Source of the DNA: UBA6382 sp963617965 | GTDB lineage: Bacteria > Bacteroidota > Bacteroidia > Bacteroidales > Bacteroidaceae | Assembly: GCA_963617965.1 (NCBI GenBank) | Contig: CAVEQO010000023.1 | Location: 1 to 38,294, forward strand | Direction: 5' to 3' | DNA: 38,294 bases | In this document: in pieces, positions 7,341 to 15,341 of the stretch | Position numbering within the stretch: the first letter of the stretch is position 1 | Layout of the letters: every line of letters begins with the position of its first letter | The notes under the pieces: generated by a model | Databases searched by the model: none | Seen by the model: only the letters and a program-made list of their open reading frames with translations | What the model was told of the DNA's origin: nothing | Made by a program: the position numbers and the translations under genes

Positions 7341-8188
7341 ACACCCATAAGCCCATGACCATTAACTGCAACGGGAAACTGCTGGATCTTGCCCACCCCC
7401 AAGTAATGGGGATTCTGAACATAACGCCTGATTCTTTCTATCCGGAAAGCCGCAAGCAGTCAGACGATGAGATTGAATTGCGCGCCATGGCCATTCACAG
7501 CGAAGGCGCATCGATTATAGACATCGGTGCCTATTCTTCGCGTCCCGGCGCGGCGGATATCAGCCGTGAAGAGGAAATGCAAAGATTGCGCAAAGGGCTT
7601 GGGGCTGTGCGGAGGGTATTGCCGGAAAGCATAGTGTCCGTTGACACGTTTCGTGCAGATGTAGCAAAAATGTGTGTGGAAGAATACGGTGTGGACATGA
7701 TAAACGACATTTCCGCAGGCGAACTTGACAGTGAAATGTTCAAAACAGTTTCCTTGCTCAATGTGCCGTATGTCATTATGCACATGAAAGGCAACCCGCG
7801 CACAATGCAGCAGGACACATCTTACGAAGATATTGTCGGAGAAGAGATACTCTATTTCAGCAAGAAAATCAACCAGCTGCACGACTTGGGCGTGAATGAT
7901 ATAATCGTGGATCCGGGGTTTGGCTTTTCCAAGACCTTGGAGCAAAACTACCTGCTGATGTCGCGCATGGAAGAACTCAAGGAACTGGGAATGCCCATCC
8001 TTGTCGGTATATCAAGGAAAAGCATGATTTACAAATTGCTGGGCGGGACACCCGACGGAGCCCTGAATGGAACAACCGTATTGAACACCGTCGCCCTTTC
8101 AAAAGGAGCCGACATTCTCAGAGTCCATGATGTCAAGGCCTGCGTGGAAGCAGTGGCGATATACTGCAAACTTCAGTCAAATTCATAA
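7331..8188 (+). CDS. folP: Dihydropteroate synthase
   Basis: FolP condenses 6-hydroxymethyl-dihydropterin pyrophosphate with p-aminobenzoate in folate synthesis and is the sulfonamide target. Motifs are MGILNITPDSFYPESR, the IDIGAYSSRPGA pterin loop, VSVDTFRADVAK, DMINDISAG, IIVDPGFGFSKT and GISRKSMI. The length of 285 residues is typical. Two starts are possible: ATG at 7331 overlaps the preceding gene by 10 nt, and ATG at 7355 (MTINCNGKLLDL) avoids the overlap and matches the usual N terminus of relatives. cdaA follows after 9 nt. Confidence 0.95.
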   Translation: MELNTHKPMTINCNGKLLDLAHPQVMGILNITPDSFYPESRKQSDDEIELRAMAIHSEGASIIDIGAYSSRPGAADISREEEMQRLRKGLGAVRRVLPESIVSVDTFRADVAKMCVEEYGVDMINDISAGELDSEMFKTVSLLNVPYVIMHMKGNPRTMQQDTSYEDIVGEEILYFSKKINQLHDLGVNDIIVDPGFGFSKTLEQNYLLMSRMEELKELGMPILVGISRKSMIYKLLGGTPDGALNGTTVLNTVALSKGADILRVHDVKACVEAVAIYCKLQSNS

Positions 8189-8197
8189 GTCCACACG

Positions 8198-8947
8198 ATG
8201 ATAACATTAGGAATCAAGGACATTGTTGACATCCTGCTTGTAGCTACGCTGCTTTTCTACATCTACCATCAGATGAAGCGCTCTTCTGCCGCAAATATAT
8301 TTGCTGGCATAATAGTGTTTGTCATAACATGGATACTAGTGTCGCAGATATTCAACATGAGGCTGTTGGGCACAATCTTTGACAAGCTGGTCTCGATGGG
8401 CATGATAGCCCTGGTGATAGTTTTTCAGGAAGAAATACGCCGTTTCTTCTCTTCTGTCGGCACGCGGTCAAGCACATTCCGCTATTTCTACAAAAAAACA
8501 AAGCAAAGTTCCAACCACGAAGACATCATGCCGATTGTGTTGGCCTGCAAGAAGATGAGCCAAGACAAAGTCGGGGCTCTCATCATCATCGAACGGTCCA
8601 TCGGTCTTAAAGAATACATCTCGTCCGGGGAGGAGATAGATGCCAGAATAAACAACAGCCTGATACAAAACATATTCTTCAAGAACTCCCCTCTCCATGA
8701 CGGAGCAATGATAATCCGCGGGAAACGCATTGTCGCCGCAGGTTGCATTCTGCCGGTGTCGCACAGCGCAGACATTCCAAAGTCCCTTGGGTTGCGGCAC
8801 AGGGCGGCATTGGGCATTTCGCAGAAATCAGATGCCCTTGCAATCATCGTGTCGGAAGAAACCGGCAGCATCTCCACTGCCATAAACGGCAAATTCCAGA
8901 TTAACCTTACGCCAGATGAACTTGAGACAATTTTGGCCGAAGAGTGA
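8198..8947 (+). CDS. cdaA: Diadenylate cyclase CdaA (c-di-AMP synthase)
   Basis: CdaA makes cyclic di-AMP from two ATP. The 249-residue protein has about three N-terminal membrane helices (1-80) and a cytoplasmic DAC (DisA_N) domain. The catalytic signatures SPLHDGAMII (about 166-175) and GLRHRAALG (about 196-204) are intact, so it should be active. A gene just behind folP is the usual arrangement in Bacteroidota, where c-di-AMP typically controls potassium and envelope homeostasis. No phosphodiesterase or CdaR partner is seen here. Confidence 0.94.
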   Translation: MITLGIKDIVDILLVATLLFYIYHQMKRSSAANIFAGIIVFVITWILVSQIFNMRLLGTIFDKLVSMGMIALVIVFQEEIRRFFSSVGTRSSTFRYFYKKTKQSSNHEDIMPIVLACKKMSQDKVGALIIIERSIGLKEYISSGEEIDARINNSLIQNIFFKNSPLHDGAMIIRGKRIVAAGCILPVSHSADIPKSLGLRHRAALGISQKSDALAIIVSEETGSISTAINGKFQINLTPDELETILAEE

Positions 8948-9051
8948 CATTTGGCGTGTGTTCCGTACATTTTGCATTCCCGGACAAGTCGGATGAGTAT
9001 TTCCCGGCTAAAAAAATCCCGTCTAATTACGTAAATATCAAATAAAAAGAT

Positions 9052-9059
9052 TAATTTTG
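9052..9059 (+). promoter_or_regulatory. -7 box for the HU/IHF-type gene
   Basis: TAATTTTG matches TAnnTTTG in an AT-rich stretch; no TTTG at -33. The predicted leader is about 40 nt. Confidence 0.5.
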
Positions 9060-9106
9060 CACTTCGGTAACACAAAACAGTAACGAACAAAAAAACTTAG
9101 TCCAGT

Positions 9107-9391
9107 ATGACAAAAGCAGATGTTGTAATAGACATTACAAAAAGAACGGGAGTAGACAGGGAAACCGCTTTGACTGTAGTTGAAGCGTTTATGGAGACCG
9201 TAAAAGAAAACATGATTGGCGGCAACAATGTCTACCTGCGCGGTTTCGGTAGTTTTATTCTGAAAAAAAGAGCAGAGAAGACAGCACGCAACATATCGCA
9301 GCATACCACTATAATTGTCCCGGAACACAACATTCCGGCTTTCAAGCCCGCAAAGACATTCAGCGAGGCTGTTGCCGAAGCAAAGAAATAA
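9107..9391 (+). CDS. HU/IHF family DNA-binding protein
   Basis: A 94-residue bacterial histone-like protein. It has the N-terminal helix-turn-helix dimerisation part (MTKADVVIDITKRTGVDRET) and the family signature GGNNVYLRGFGSFILKKRAEKTARN leading into the DNA-clasping arm. The C-terminal PAFKPAKTFSEAV helix is also present. It bends and compacts DNA as a dimer. Bacteroidota carry many paralogues, so the exact partner and role cannot be told. It heads a group with the small basic gene and RNase E/G. Confidence 0.93.
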   Translation: MTKADVVIDITKRTGVDRETALTVVEAFMETVKENMIGGNNVYLRGFGSFILKKRAEKTARNISQHTTIIVPEHNIPAFKPAKTFSEAVAEAKK

Positions 9392-9421
9392 GCATATATT
9401 AACAACCTAAAATAAACAGTT

Positions 9422-9511
9422 ATGCCAAACGGAAAGAAGAAAAAAAGACATAAGATGTCTACCCACAAGCGCAAAAAAAGACTGAGAAAGAACAGGCATA
9501 AGAGCAAGTAA
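9422..9511 (+). CDS. Small basic protein, AURKAIP1/COX24 type (29 residues)
   Basis: ATG at 9422 to TAA at 9511 encodes 29 residues, almost all Lys, Arg and His, starting MPNGKKKKRHKMSTHKRKKR. This matches the short AURKAIP1/COX24-domain proteins conserved in Bacteroidota, which are related to the mitochondrial small-subunit ribosomal protein mS38. A role on the ribosome is inferred from that family and from the composition, which is typical of tiny ribosomal proteins. It lies 30 nt behind the HU gene and is probably in the same transcript. Confidence 0.8.
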   Translation: MPNGKKKKRHKMSTHKRKKRLRKNRHKSK

Positions 9512-9558
9512 CACTCTATAGTCACCTCTTTAGTCGCTTGAGGTTCAGATAAAAGTTT

Positions 9559-9612
9559 AAGGAGCAAACTTGGCGGTCAAATATCTAACAAAAGACTTCA
9601 AGTTTGCTCCTT
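9559..9612 (+). promoter_or_regulatory. 13-bp perfect hairpin in the leader of RNase E/G
   Basis: AAGGAGCAAACTT (9559-9571) is the exact reverse complement of AAGTTTGCTCCTT (9600-9612), with a 28-nt loop. The loop begins GGCGGtCAAAT (9572-9582). This is complementary to ATTTG (9704-9708) and CCGCC (9713-9717) just before the rng start, so a loop-to-downstream contact is possible. A second helix GGATAT/ATATCC lies between them. No U-tract follows. Autoregulation by cleavage, as known for E. coli RNase E, is an inference. Confidence 0.5.
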
Positions 9613-9740
9613 GTGATAATGCGGAGTCTGGATATGCCTTTGACGGATGCAGTCCGAGATGGAATATCCCACGACAACGAAACAATACAGCCGAGTGCGG
9701 AGCATTTGAAATCCGCCACGACAACGACAACACCCAAATA

Positions 9741-11306
9741 ATGAGCAGCGAAATAATAATTGACACCCGAAAGACGGAGATTGGCATTGCTCTCCTTGAG
9801 GAAGGCCGACTGACGGAATTCCAGAGAGAGGAGTTGCAGCAATCTTATTCAGTCGGGAATATGTATATTGCAAAAGTAAAGAAACTGATGCCGGGCCTGA
9901 ACGCCTGTTTTGTAGATGTCGGGCATGAGCGCGACGCTTTCCTGCATTTCCTTGATTTGGGACAGAACTTTTTCTGTTACCAAAAATATCTCAAACAACT
10001 AAGAAGCAACAAGAGGATATTGCCTATAAGCAAAGCGGCAGCGCAACCAATACTGGAAAAGGACAAATCCATACAGGAAGTTCTGAAAGTCGGCGACGAG
10101 GTGCTTGTGCAGATTGCAAAAGAGCCGATTTCCACCAAGGGACCCAGAATCACCTGTGAACTCTCGTTTGCCGGCAGGTTCTTGATACTCATGCCGTTTG
10201 ACAACAAAGTTTCAGTTTCGACAAAAATACGTTCGGCGACAGAACGGAAACGGCTCATGCAGATCATCTCAAGTATATTGCCAAACAATTTCGGAGTAAT
10301 CGTGCGCACCGTTGCGGAAGGAAAGAAAGCGGCAGAACTTGACCAGGAGCTGAAGACCTTGATAAAGCATTGGGAAGCCACGGTGCAGAATGTCCGCAAG
10401 GGCACAAAGTTGCCGAAGCTTGTATATGAGGAAACAAGCCGGGCCGTTGGTCTGCTGCGTGATTTGTTCAACCCGGATTTTGAAGCAATTCACGTAAACG
10501 ATTCCAACACGTTTAATGAAATCAAGGATTACCTCAAGGTTATCGCTCCTGAGAAAGAGAACATAGTGAAACTGTACAAAGGGCAGATTCCTATCTTTGA
10601 CAAGTTTTCCATAACGAAGCAGATAAAGTCTTCGTTTGGCCGCGCGGTAACGTTCAAGCATGGAGCGTATCTTATAATAGAGCATACAGAAGCACTGCAC
10701 GTGATAGATGTCAATAGCGGGAACAGGTCAAAGAATTCCGCAAACCAAGAAACCGGGGCTATTGACGTGAATATCGGCGCAGCGGACGAAATAGCAAGAC
10801 AATTAAGGCTCAGGGACATGGGGGGTATCATTATCGTGGATTTCATCGACATGGCCCAAGCGGAACACCGGGAACAGCTCTACAAGCACATGGTTGAGAT
10901 AATGAAAAAGGACAGGTCGCGACACAACATCTTGCCGCTCAGCAAATTCGGGCTGATGCAGATAACCCGTCAAAGGGTAAGACCCGTGATGGATGTGAAC
11001 GTTGAGGAAACCTGCCCCTCGTGCTTTGGTACCGGCCATATCAAGTCAAGCATTTTGTTTACAGACGTATTGGAACGAAAATTGAAAACTCTTGTTATGG
11101 AATTGAACTACACCAGATTGCGACTGTATGTTCATCCGTATGTTTACGCATATATAAATCAGGGTCTTCTGTCTCTGAAAAAGAAATGGAAAATGAAATA
11201 CGGCTTGGGGGTAAGAATAACTCCCGACCAAAGTCTTGCCATGCTGCAATACCGGTTTGTTGACAGTCATGGAAACGAAATCGACATGAAAGAAAAGCAC
11301 GACTGA
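9741..11306 (+). CDS. rng: Ribonuclease E/G family endoribonuclease
   Basis: A 521-residue RNase G-like enzyme for rRNA maturation and mRNA decay. It has an S1-type RNA-binding segment early (VGNMYIAKVKKLMPGLNACFVDVGHERDAFLH), the 5'-sensor/RNase H-like region, and the catalytic aspartates in HVIDVNSGNRS and GGIIIVDFIDM. The zinc-link motif CPSCFGTGHI is also present. The long C-terminal scaffold of RNase E is absent, so the core is RNase G-like. The frame is open further upstream to 9570, but that start lies inside the leader hairpin. ATG at 9741 (MSSEIIIDTRKTEIGIALLE) matches relatives. Confidence 0.93.
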   Translation: MSSEIIIDTRKTEIGIALLEEGRLTEFQREELQQSYSVGNMYIAKVKKLMPGLNACFVDVGHERDAFLHFLDLGQNFFCYQKYLKQLRSNKRILPISKAAAQPILEKDKSIQEVLKVGDEVLVQIAKEPISTKGPRITCELSFAGRFLILMPFDNKVSVSTKIRSATERKRLMQIISSILPNNFGVIVRTVAEGKKAAELDQELKTLIKHWEATVQNVRKGTKLPKLVYEETSRAVGLLRDLFNPDFEAIHVNDSNTFNEIKDYLKVIAPEKENIVKLYKGQIPIFDKFSITKQIKSSFGRAVTFKHGAYLIIEHTEALHVIDVNSGNRSKNSANQETGAIDVNIGAADEIARQLRLRDMGGIIIVDFIDMAQAEHREQLYKHMVEIMKKDRSRHNILPLSKFGLMQITRQRVRPVMDVNVEETCPSCFGTGHIKSSILFTDVLERKLKTLVMELNYTRLRLYVHPYVYAYINQGLLSLKKKWKMKYGLGVRITPDQSLAMLQYRFVDSHGNEIDMKEKHD

Positions 11307-11318
11307 CCACTAAACGGA

Positions 11319-11343
11319 GTCCCCTTTTTTTCGGCCAGGGGAC
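11319..11343. other. Stem-loop between rng and ettA
   Basis: GTCCCC (11319-11324) pairs with GGGGAC (11338-11343). The T-run lies in the loop, not after the stem, so this is not a standard intrinsic terminator on either strand. It could still mark the boundary between rng and the ettA operon, where the gap is 103 nt. Confidence 0.3.
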
Positions 11344-11409
11344 AAAATCTTCCGCAGACACAATCAAGCCCAATGGACTTTTTAACACGACAGGTAAAAC
11401 ACTAATCAT

Positions 11410-13107
11410 ATGGCGACAACAGACGACAAAAAGATAATTTTCTCCATGGTGGGACTCAGCAAGGTGATTCCGCAGAATCAGAAAACGGTGCTGAAAAACA
11501 TATACTTGTCCTTCTTTTACGGTGCCAAAATAGGAATTATCGGTTTGAACGGTGCGGGGAAGTCCACTCTTTTGAAAATCATCGCGGGCATTGACAAACA
11601 GTATCAAGGGGAAGTGGTCTGGAGTCCCGGCTACACCGTAGGCTACCTGCCGCAGGATCCGCCCCTTGACGAGACCAGAACAGTAAAGGAGAACATCAAG
11701 GTGGGGCTTCGTCAAGCGTATGAAGCCCTTGAAGAATACAACAAGATAAATGAACTGTTTGGCCGGGAGGAATACTACAGCGACCCTGACCGGATGGAGA
11801 AACTCATGCAGCGCCAGTCAGAGGTGCAGGATGTCATTGACGCGACAGACGCGTGGAACATTGACACAAAGCTGGAAAAAGCCATGTCTGCATTGAAATG
11901 TCCCGATGGCGACAAAGGCGTCATAAACCTGTCGGGTGGCGAGCGCCGCAGAGTCGCGCTCTGCAAGCTTCTTCTGGAAAAGCCGGATGTGCTGTTGCTT
12001 GACGAGCCGACGAACCATCTTGACGCAGAATCTGTGGACTGGCTTGAGCAGCACCTCCAGCAATATGAGGGGACTGTCATTGCCGTGACACACGACAGAT
12101 ATTTCCTTGATGACGTTTCAGAGTGGGTTCTGGAACTGGACAGGGGCGAAGGCATTCCGTGGAAAGGCAACTATTCTTCCTGGCTGGAGCAGAAGACCAC
12201 AAGGATGGTACAGGAAGAAAAAACAGCCTCAAAACGGAGAAAAACCCTGGAAAGGGAACTGGAATGGATACGCATGACTCCAAAAGCAAGGCAGGCAAAA
12301 GGCAAGGCCCGTCTGAACTCGTATGACGCAATGTTGAACGAGGAGCAGAAAGCGAAAGAAGAGAAACTCGAGATTTTCATTCCCAACGGACCGCGTCTGG
12401 GCAACAAGGTAATTGTAGCCAAAAGCATAGGAAAGTCGTTCGGCGACAAGAACTTGTTCAACGATCTCAGCTTCACGCTGCCGCCCAATGGCATTGTCGG
12501 CGTGATTGGTCCGAACGGAGCCGGCAAGACAACTCTGTTCCGTATGATAATGGGATTGGAACAGGTTGACACCGGTGAGTTTGAGGTTGGCGAAACCGTG
12601 AAGCTTGCCTACGTTGACCAACAACACAAAGACATTGACCCGCAGAAATCCGTCTTTGATATCGTCTCTTGCGGCAACGAAACGTTTCGGTTGGGCGGCA
12701 GGGACGTAAATGCACGCGCGTATCTGTCCAAGTTCAATTTTTCCGGCAACGACCAGGGGAAACTTTGCGGAGTGCTGTCTGGCGGCGAGCGGAATCGTCT
12801 GCAGCTGGCTCTTGCCTTAAAGCAGGAGGGCAACGTGCTGCTGCTTGACGAGCCGACAAACGACATGGATGTCAACACACTGCGCGCTCTTGAAGAAGGA
12901 CTGGAATCGTTTGCCGGCTGTGCAGTTGTCATAAGTCATGACCGTTGGTTTCTTGACCGAATATGCACACACATATTGGCTTTTGAGGGCGATGGAAAAG
13001 TGTTCTTCTTTGAAGGCAGCTATTCAGACTATGAAATCAACAAAGCAAAACGTTTGGGCACGGAAGAAACCAAGAGACCGCGCTACCGCAAACTCATCGA
13101 AAGATAA
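11410..13107 (+). CDS. ettA: ABC-F protein EttA
   Basis: A 565-residue soluble twin-ATPase of the ABC-F family, which acts at the ribosomal E site; EttA throttles the first elongation step according to the ATP/ADP ratio. Domain 1 has Walker A GLNGAGKST (about 45-53), signature LSGGERRRVALC and Walker B LLLDEPTNHLD. Domain 2 has GPNGAGKTT (about 366-374), LSGGERNRLQLAL and LLLDEPTNDMD. An arginine/lysine-rich linker (EKTASKRRKTLERELEWIRMTPKARQAKGKARL) separates them. There are no membrane helices. Length and the early arm insertion fit EttA better than other ABC-F types. It heads a run of seven close or overlapping genes to 19480. Confidence 0.92.
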   Translation: MATTDDKKIIFSMVGLSKVIPQNQKTVLKNIYLSFFYGAKIGIIGLNGAGKSTLLKIIAGIDKQYQGEVVWSPGYTVGYLPQDPPLDETRTVKENIKVGLRQAYEALEEYNKINELFGREEYYSDPDRMEKLMQRQSEVQDVIDATDAWNIDTKLEKAMSALKCPDGDKGVINLSGGERRRVALCKLLLEKPDVLLLDEPTNHLDAESVDWLEQHLQQYEGTVIAVTHDRYFLDDVSEWVLELDRGEGIPWKGNYSSWLEQKTTRMVQEEKTASKRRKTLERELEWIRMTPKARQAKGKARLNSYDAMLNEEQKAKEEKLEIFIPNGPRLGNKVIVAKSIGKSFGDKNLFNDLSFTLPPNGIVGVIGPNGAGKTTLFRMIMGLEQVDTGEFEVGETVKLAYVDQQHKDIDPQKSVFDIVSCGNETFRLGGRDVNARAYLSKFNFSGNDQGKLCGVLSGGERNRLQLALALKQEGNVLLLDEPTNDMDVNTLRALEEGLESFAGCAVVISHDRWFLDRICTHILAFEGDGKVFFFEGSYSDYEINKAKRLGTEETKRPRYRKLIER

Positions 13108-13120
13108 CAGCAGAGACACA

Positions 13121-13954
13121 ATGCTGACAGACAGCCATATGATAACGAGCGTCCATAACCCAAAGATAAAGCAGGTGCTCCTTCTTCAACAGAAATCTTC
13201 TGAAAGACGCAAGAAAAGCCTGTTTGTGGTAGAAGGGCAGCGCGAGCTGAAACACTGCATTGAAGCCCACTATGAGATAGACAGCGTGTTCTGCCTTCAC
13301 GACACCAAAGCGAAGATTGCCGGGCTCTTGGGCGACAGATCCGCATTTTATGAGGTTACGCAGGAGGTTTATTCCAAAATAGCATACAGGGGCACTACCG
13401 AAGGCGTGGTTGCCACAGTCAGAAGCAAGGAACAGACCCTTGATGACATCAAGAAGAAAGACACTCCCCTGCTTGTCGTATTGGAAAATGTTGAAAAGCC
13501 GGGCAATCTCGGGGCTGTCCTGCGAAGTGCCGATGCATCGGGAGCTGATGCCGTGATCGTATGCGACCCGCTGACAGACATCTACAATCCGAACCTTATA
13601 CGGAGTTCCATCGGTGCGGTATTCACCGTTCCGTGCATCGTGTGCAATTCCGGGGAATGTATCGCCTGGCTGAAACACAACGGCATTCGGATTCTTACAG
13701 CGCAACTTCAAGATTCAAAGCCCTACTACGATTTCCCCATGATTTCAGGCACGGCCATTGTCATGGGGACAGAAGCGACAGGACTTACGGACACTTGGCG
13801 AAATGCGGCAGACGGGCATGTCTATATCCCGATGCTCGGAAAACTCGACTCCTTGAACGTGAGCGCAAGTGCAGCAATACTGATGTATGAAGCAGTCCGA
13901 CAGCGTGCTACACAATATGTGCAAAACAAAACAACAAAGACTTTTGCCAAATGA
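13121..13954 (+). CDS. TrmH/SpoU-family RNA 2'-O-methyltransferase
   Basis: A SPOUT methyltransferase that puts a methyl group from SAM on a ribose of rRNA or tRNA. An N-terminal substrate-binding region (SVHNPKIKQVLLLQ...FVVEGQRELKH) is followed by the SpoU motifs NVEKPGNLGAVLRSADASG, NPNLIRSSIGAVFTVP, MGTEATGL and KLDSLNVSASAAILMYE. The knotted SAM-binding site is intact. The frame is open upstream into ettA, but ATG at 13121 (or 13139, MITSVHNPK) gives the usual N terminus and lies 14 nt after ettA. The exact nucleotide target cannot be told. The stop overlaps the next start by 4 nt (ATGA). Confidence 0.9.
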   Translation: MLTDSHMITSVHNPKIKQVLLLQQKSSERRKKSLFVVEGQRELKHCIEAHYEIDSVFCLHDTKAKIAGLLGDRSAFYEVTQEVYSKIAYRGTTEGVVATVRSKEQTLDDIKKKDTPLLVVLENVEKPGNLGAVLRSADASGADAVIVCDPLTDIYNPNLIRSSIGAVFTVPCIVCNSGECIAWLKHNGIRILTAQLQDSKPYYDFPMISGTAIVMGTEATGLTDTWRNAADGHVYIPMLGKLDSLNVSASAAILMYEAVRQRATQYVQNKTTKTFAK

Positions 13955-15330
13955 CACAGGAAAGGACAAATTTCGGAAGCAGGTTCGGTTTGATAATGGC
14001 TGCGGCAGGATCGGCCGTCGGGCTGGGAAACATCTGGAGATTTCCAGTAGAGACAGGCAACAACGGTGGGGCTGCGTTTATACTCGTATATATCGCTGCT
14101 GTTGCCATCTTCGGTATCCCCTTGATGGTGGCAGAATTTTTTGTAGGACGGCATGCGCGTTCCAATACCGCAACGGCATACCGGAAGTTGTCGAAGAGCC
14201 CGTTTTGGGGCAACATAGGTTTTATTTGTGTTGTTGGTGCAACTCTGATATTGAGTTACTACATCGTTGTCGCCGGATGGGTTCTGAAATACCTGCTGTA
14301 CTCCGCAGACGGAACACTGACGGCGATATTCCATACCAACGACGCTTCCGGTTACGCCAATCTGTTCCAGAACTTTGTTTCTGACAGCTGGTCGCCAGTC
14401 ATCTGCATGATATTGGTTCTCGTGATGAGCCATTGTTCCATTGTGTTGGGAATCCAAAAAGGCATAGAGAAATTCTCCAAGATTTTTATGCCTGCACTCT
14501 TCGTCATTCTTGTTGTCCTTGTGGTTTTCTCTTTGTTTACCCCCGGGGCAAAGGCAGGACTGTATTTTCTGTTCCATCCCGACTTCAGCAAAATCACCTC
14601 CCACTCCGTGCTGAGTGCCGTAGGACAGGCATTCTATTCGCTCAGTCTGTGTATGGGTTGTTTGTGTACTTACGCCTCTTATTTCAACAAGAATGTCAAC
14701 CTCGTCAATACGGCTGTCAACATTACCGTTATTGACACCGTTGTTGCCATCATGGCCGGAGTAATAATCTTTCCCGCAGTGTTTTCGTCAAACATCGATC
14801 CGCAAGCCGGTCCGTCGCTTGTTTTCATTGCACTTCCAAACGCATTCCAGCAGGCATTCGGGAACTGGACTATAATAAGCTACATTGTAAGTACCTTGTT
14901 TTACATTCTGTTGGTGTTGGCTACGCTTACGTCCGCCATTTCTCTTCATGAAGTTCCAACTTCCTACATAGCCGAAGCGTGGAAAGTCAGTCGAGGCACA
15001 GCGGCAACAATCGTGACAATCGTGTGTGGTCTCCTTGGAGCGGCGTGTTCGTTAAGCATGGGAACACTCGATGATGTCACTCTATTCGGCAAAAACATTT
15101 TCGATTTATTTGACTACACTACAACCACGCTGATGCTGCCGTTATGTGGAGTCCTAATTACATTCTTTGTGGGATGGAAAGTTGACAAAAGCCTTATAAC
15201 AAACGAGATTTCAGACGGTACGGGCAGCAACAGAGCCATAGTGAACGTCATTGTCTGGATCCTGAGATACATAGCCCCACTGTTGCTGCTTCTGACATTT
15301 GTCAACGGGCTGGGACTGTTTGATTTCTGA
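13951..15330 (+). CDS. Sodium-dependent transporter, NSS/SNF family
   Basis: A 459-residue inner-membrane symporter of the LeuT fold, which takes up amino acids or related molecules with Na+. The first helix carries the family signature GLIMAAAGSAVGLGNIWRFP, with the unwound Na+/substrate segment. About 11-12 hydrophobic segments follow. The ATGA overlap with the methyltransferase upstream suggests translational coupling. The substrate cannot be read from the sequence. Confidence 0.92.
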   Translation: MTQERTNFGSRFGLIMAAAGSAVGLGNIWRFPVETGNNGGAAFILVYIAAVAIFGIPLMVAEFFVGRHARSNTATAYRKLSKSPFWGNIGFICVVGATLILSYYIVVAGWVLKYLLYSADGTLTAIFHTNDASGYANLFQNFVSDSWSPVICMILVLVMSHCSIVLGIQKGIEKFSKIFMPALFVILVVLVVFSLFTPGAKAGLYFLFHPDFSKITSHSVLSAVGQAFYSLSLCMGCLCTYASYFNKNVNLVNTAVNITVIDTVVAIMAGVIIFPAVFSSNIDPQAGPSLVFIALPNAFQQAFGNWTIISYIVSTLFYILLVLATLTSAISLHEVPTSYIAEAWKVSRGTAATIVTIVCGLLGAACSLSMGTLDDVTLFGKNIFDLFDYTTTTLMLPLCGVLITFFVGWKVDKSLITNEISDGTGSNRAIVNVIVWILRYIAPLLLLLTFVNGLGLFDF

Positions 15331-15341
15331 ACGGACTTGCC

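Noticed and set aside
11319..11343. Terminator after rng
   Set aside because: The T-run is in the loop and not behind the stem, so it was listed only as a stem-loop.
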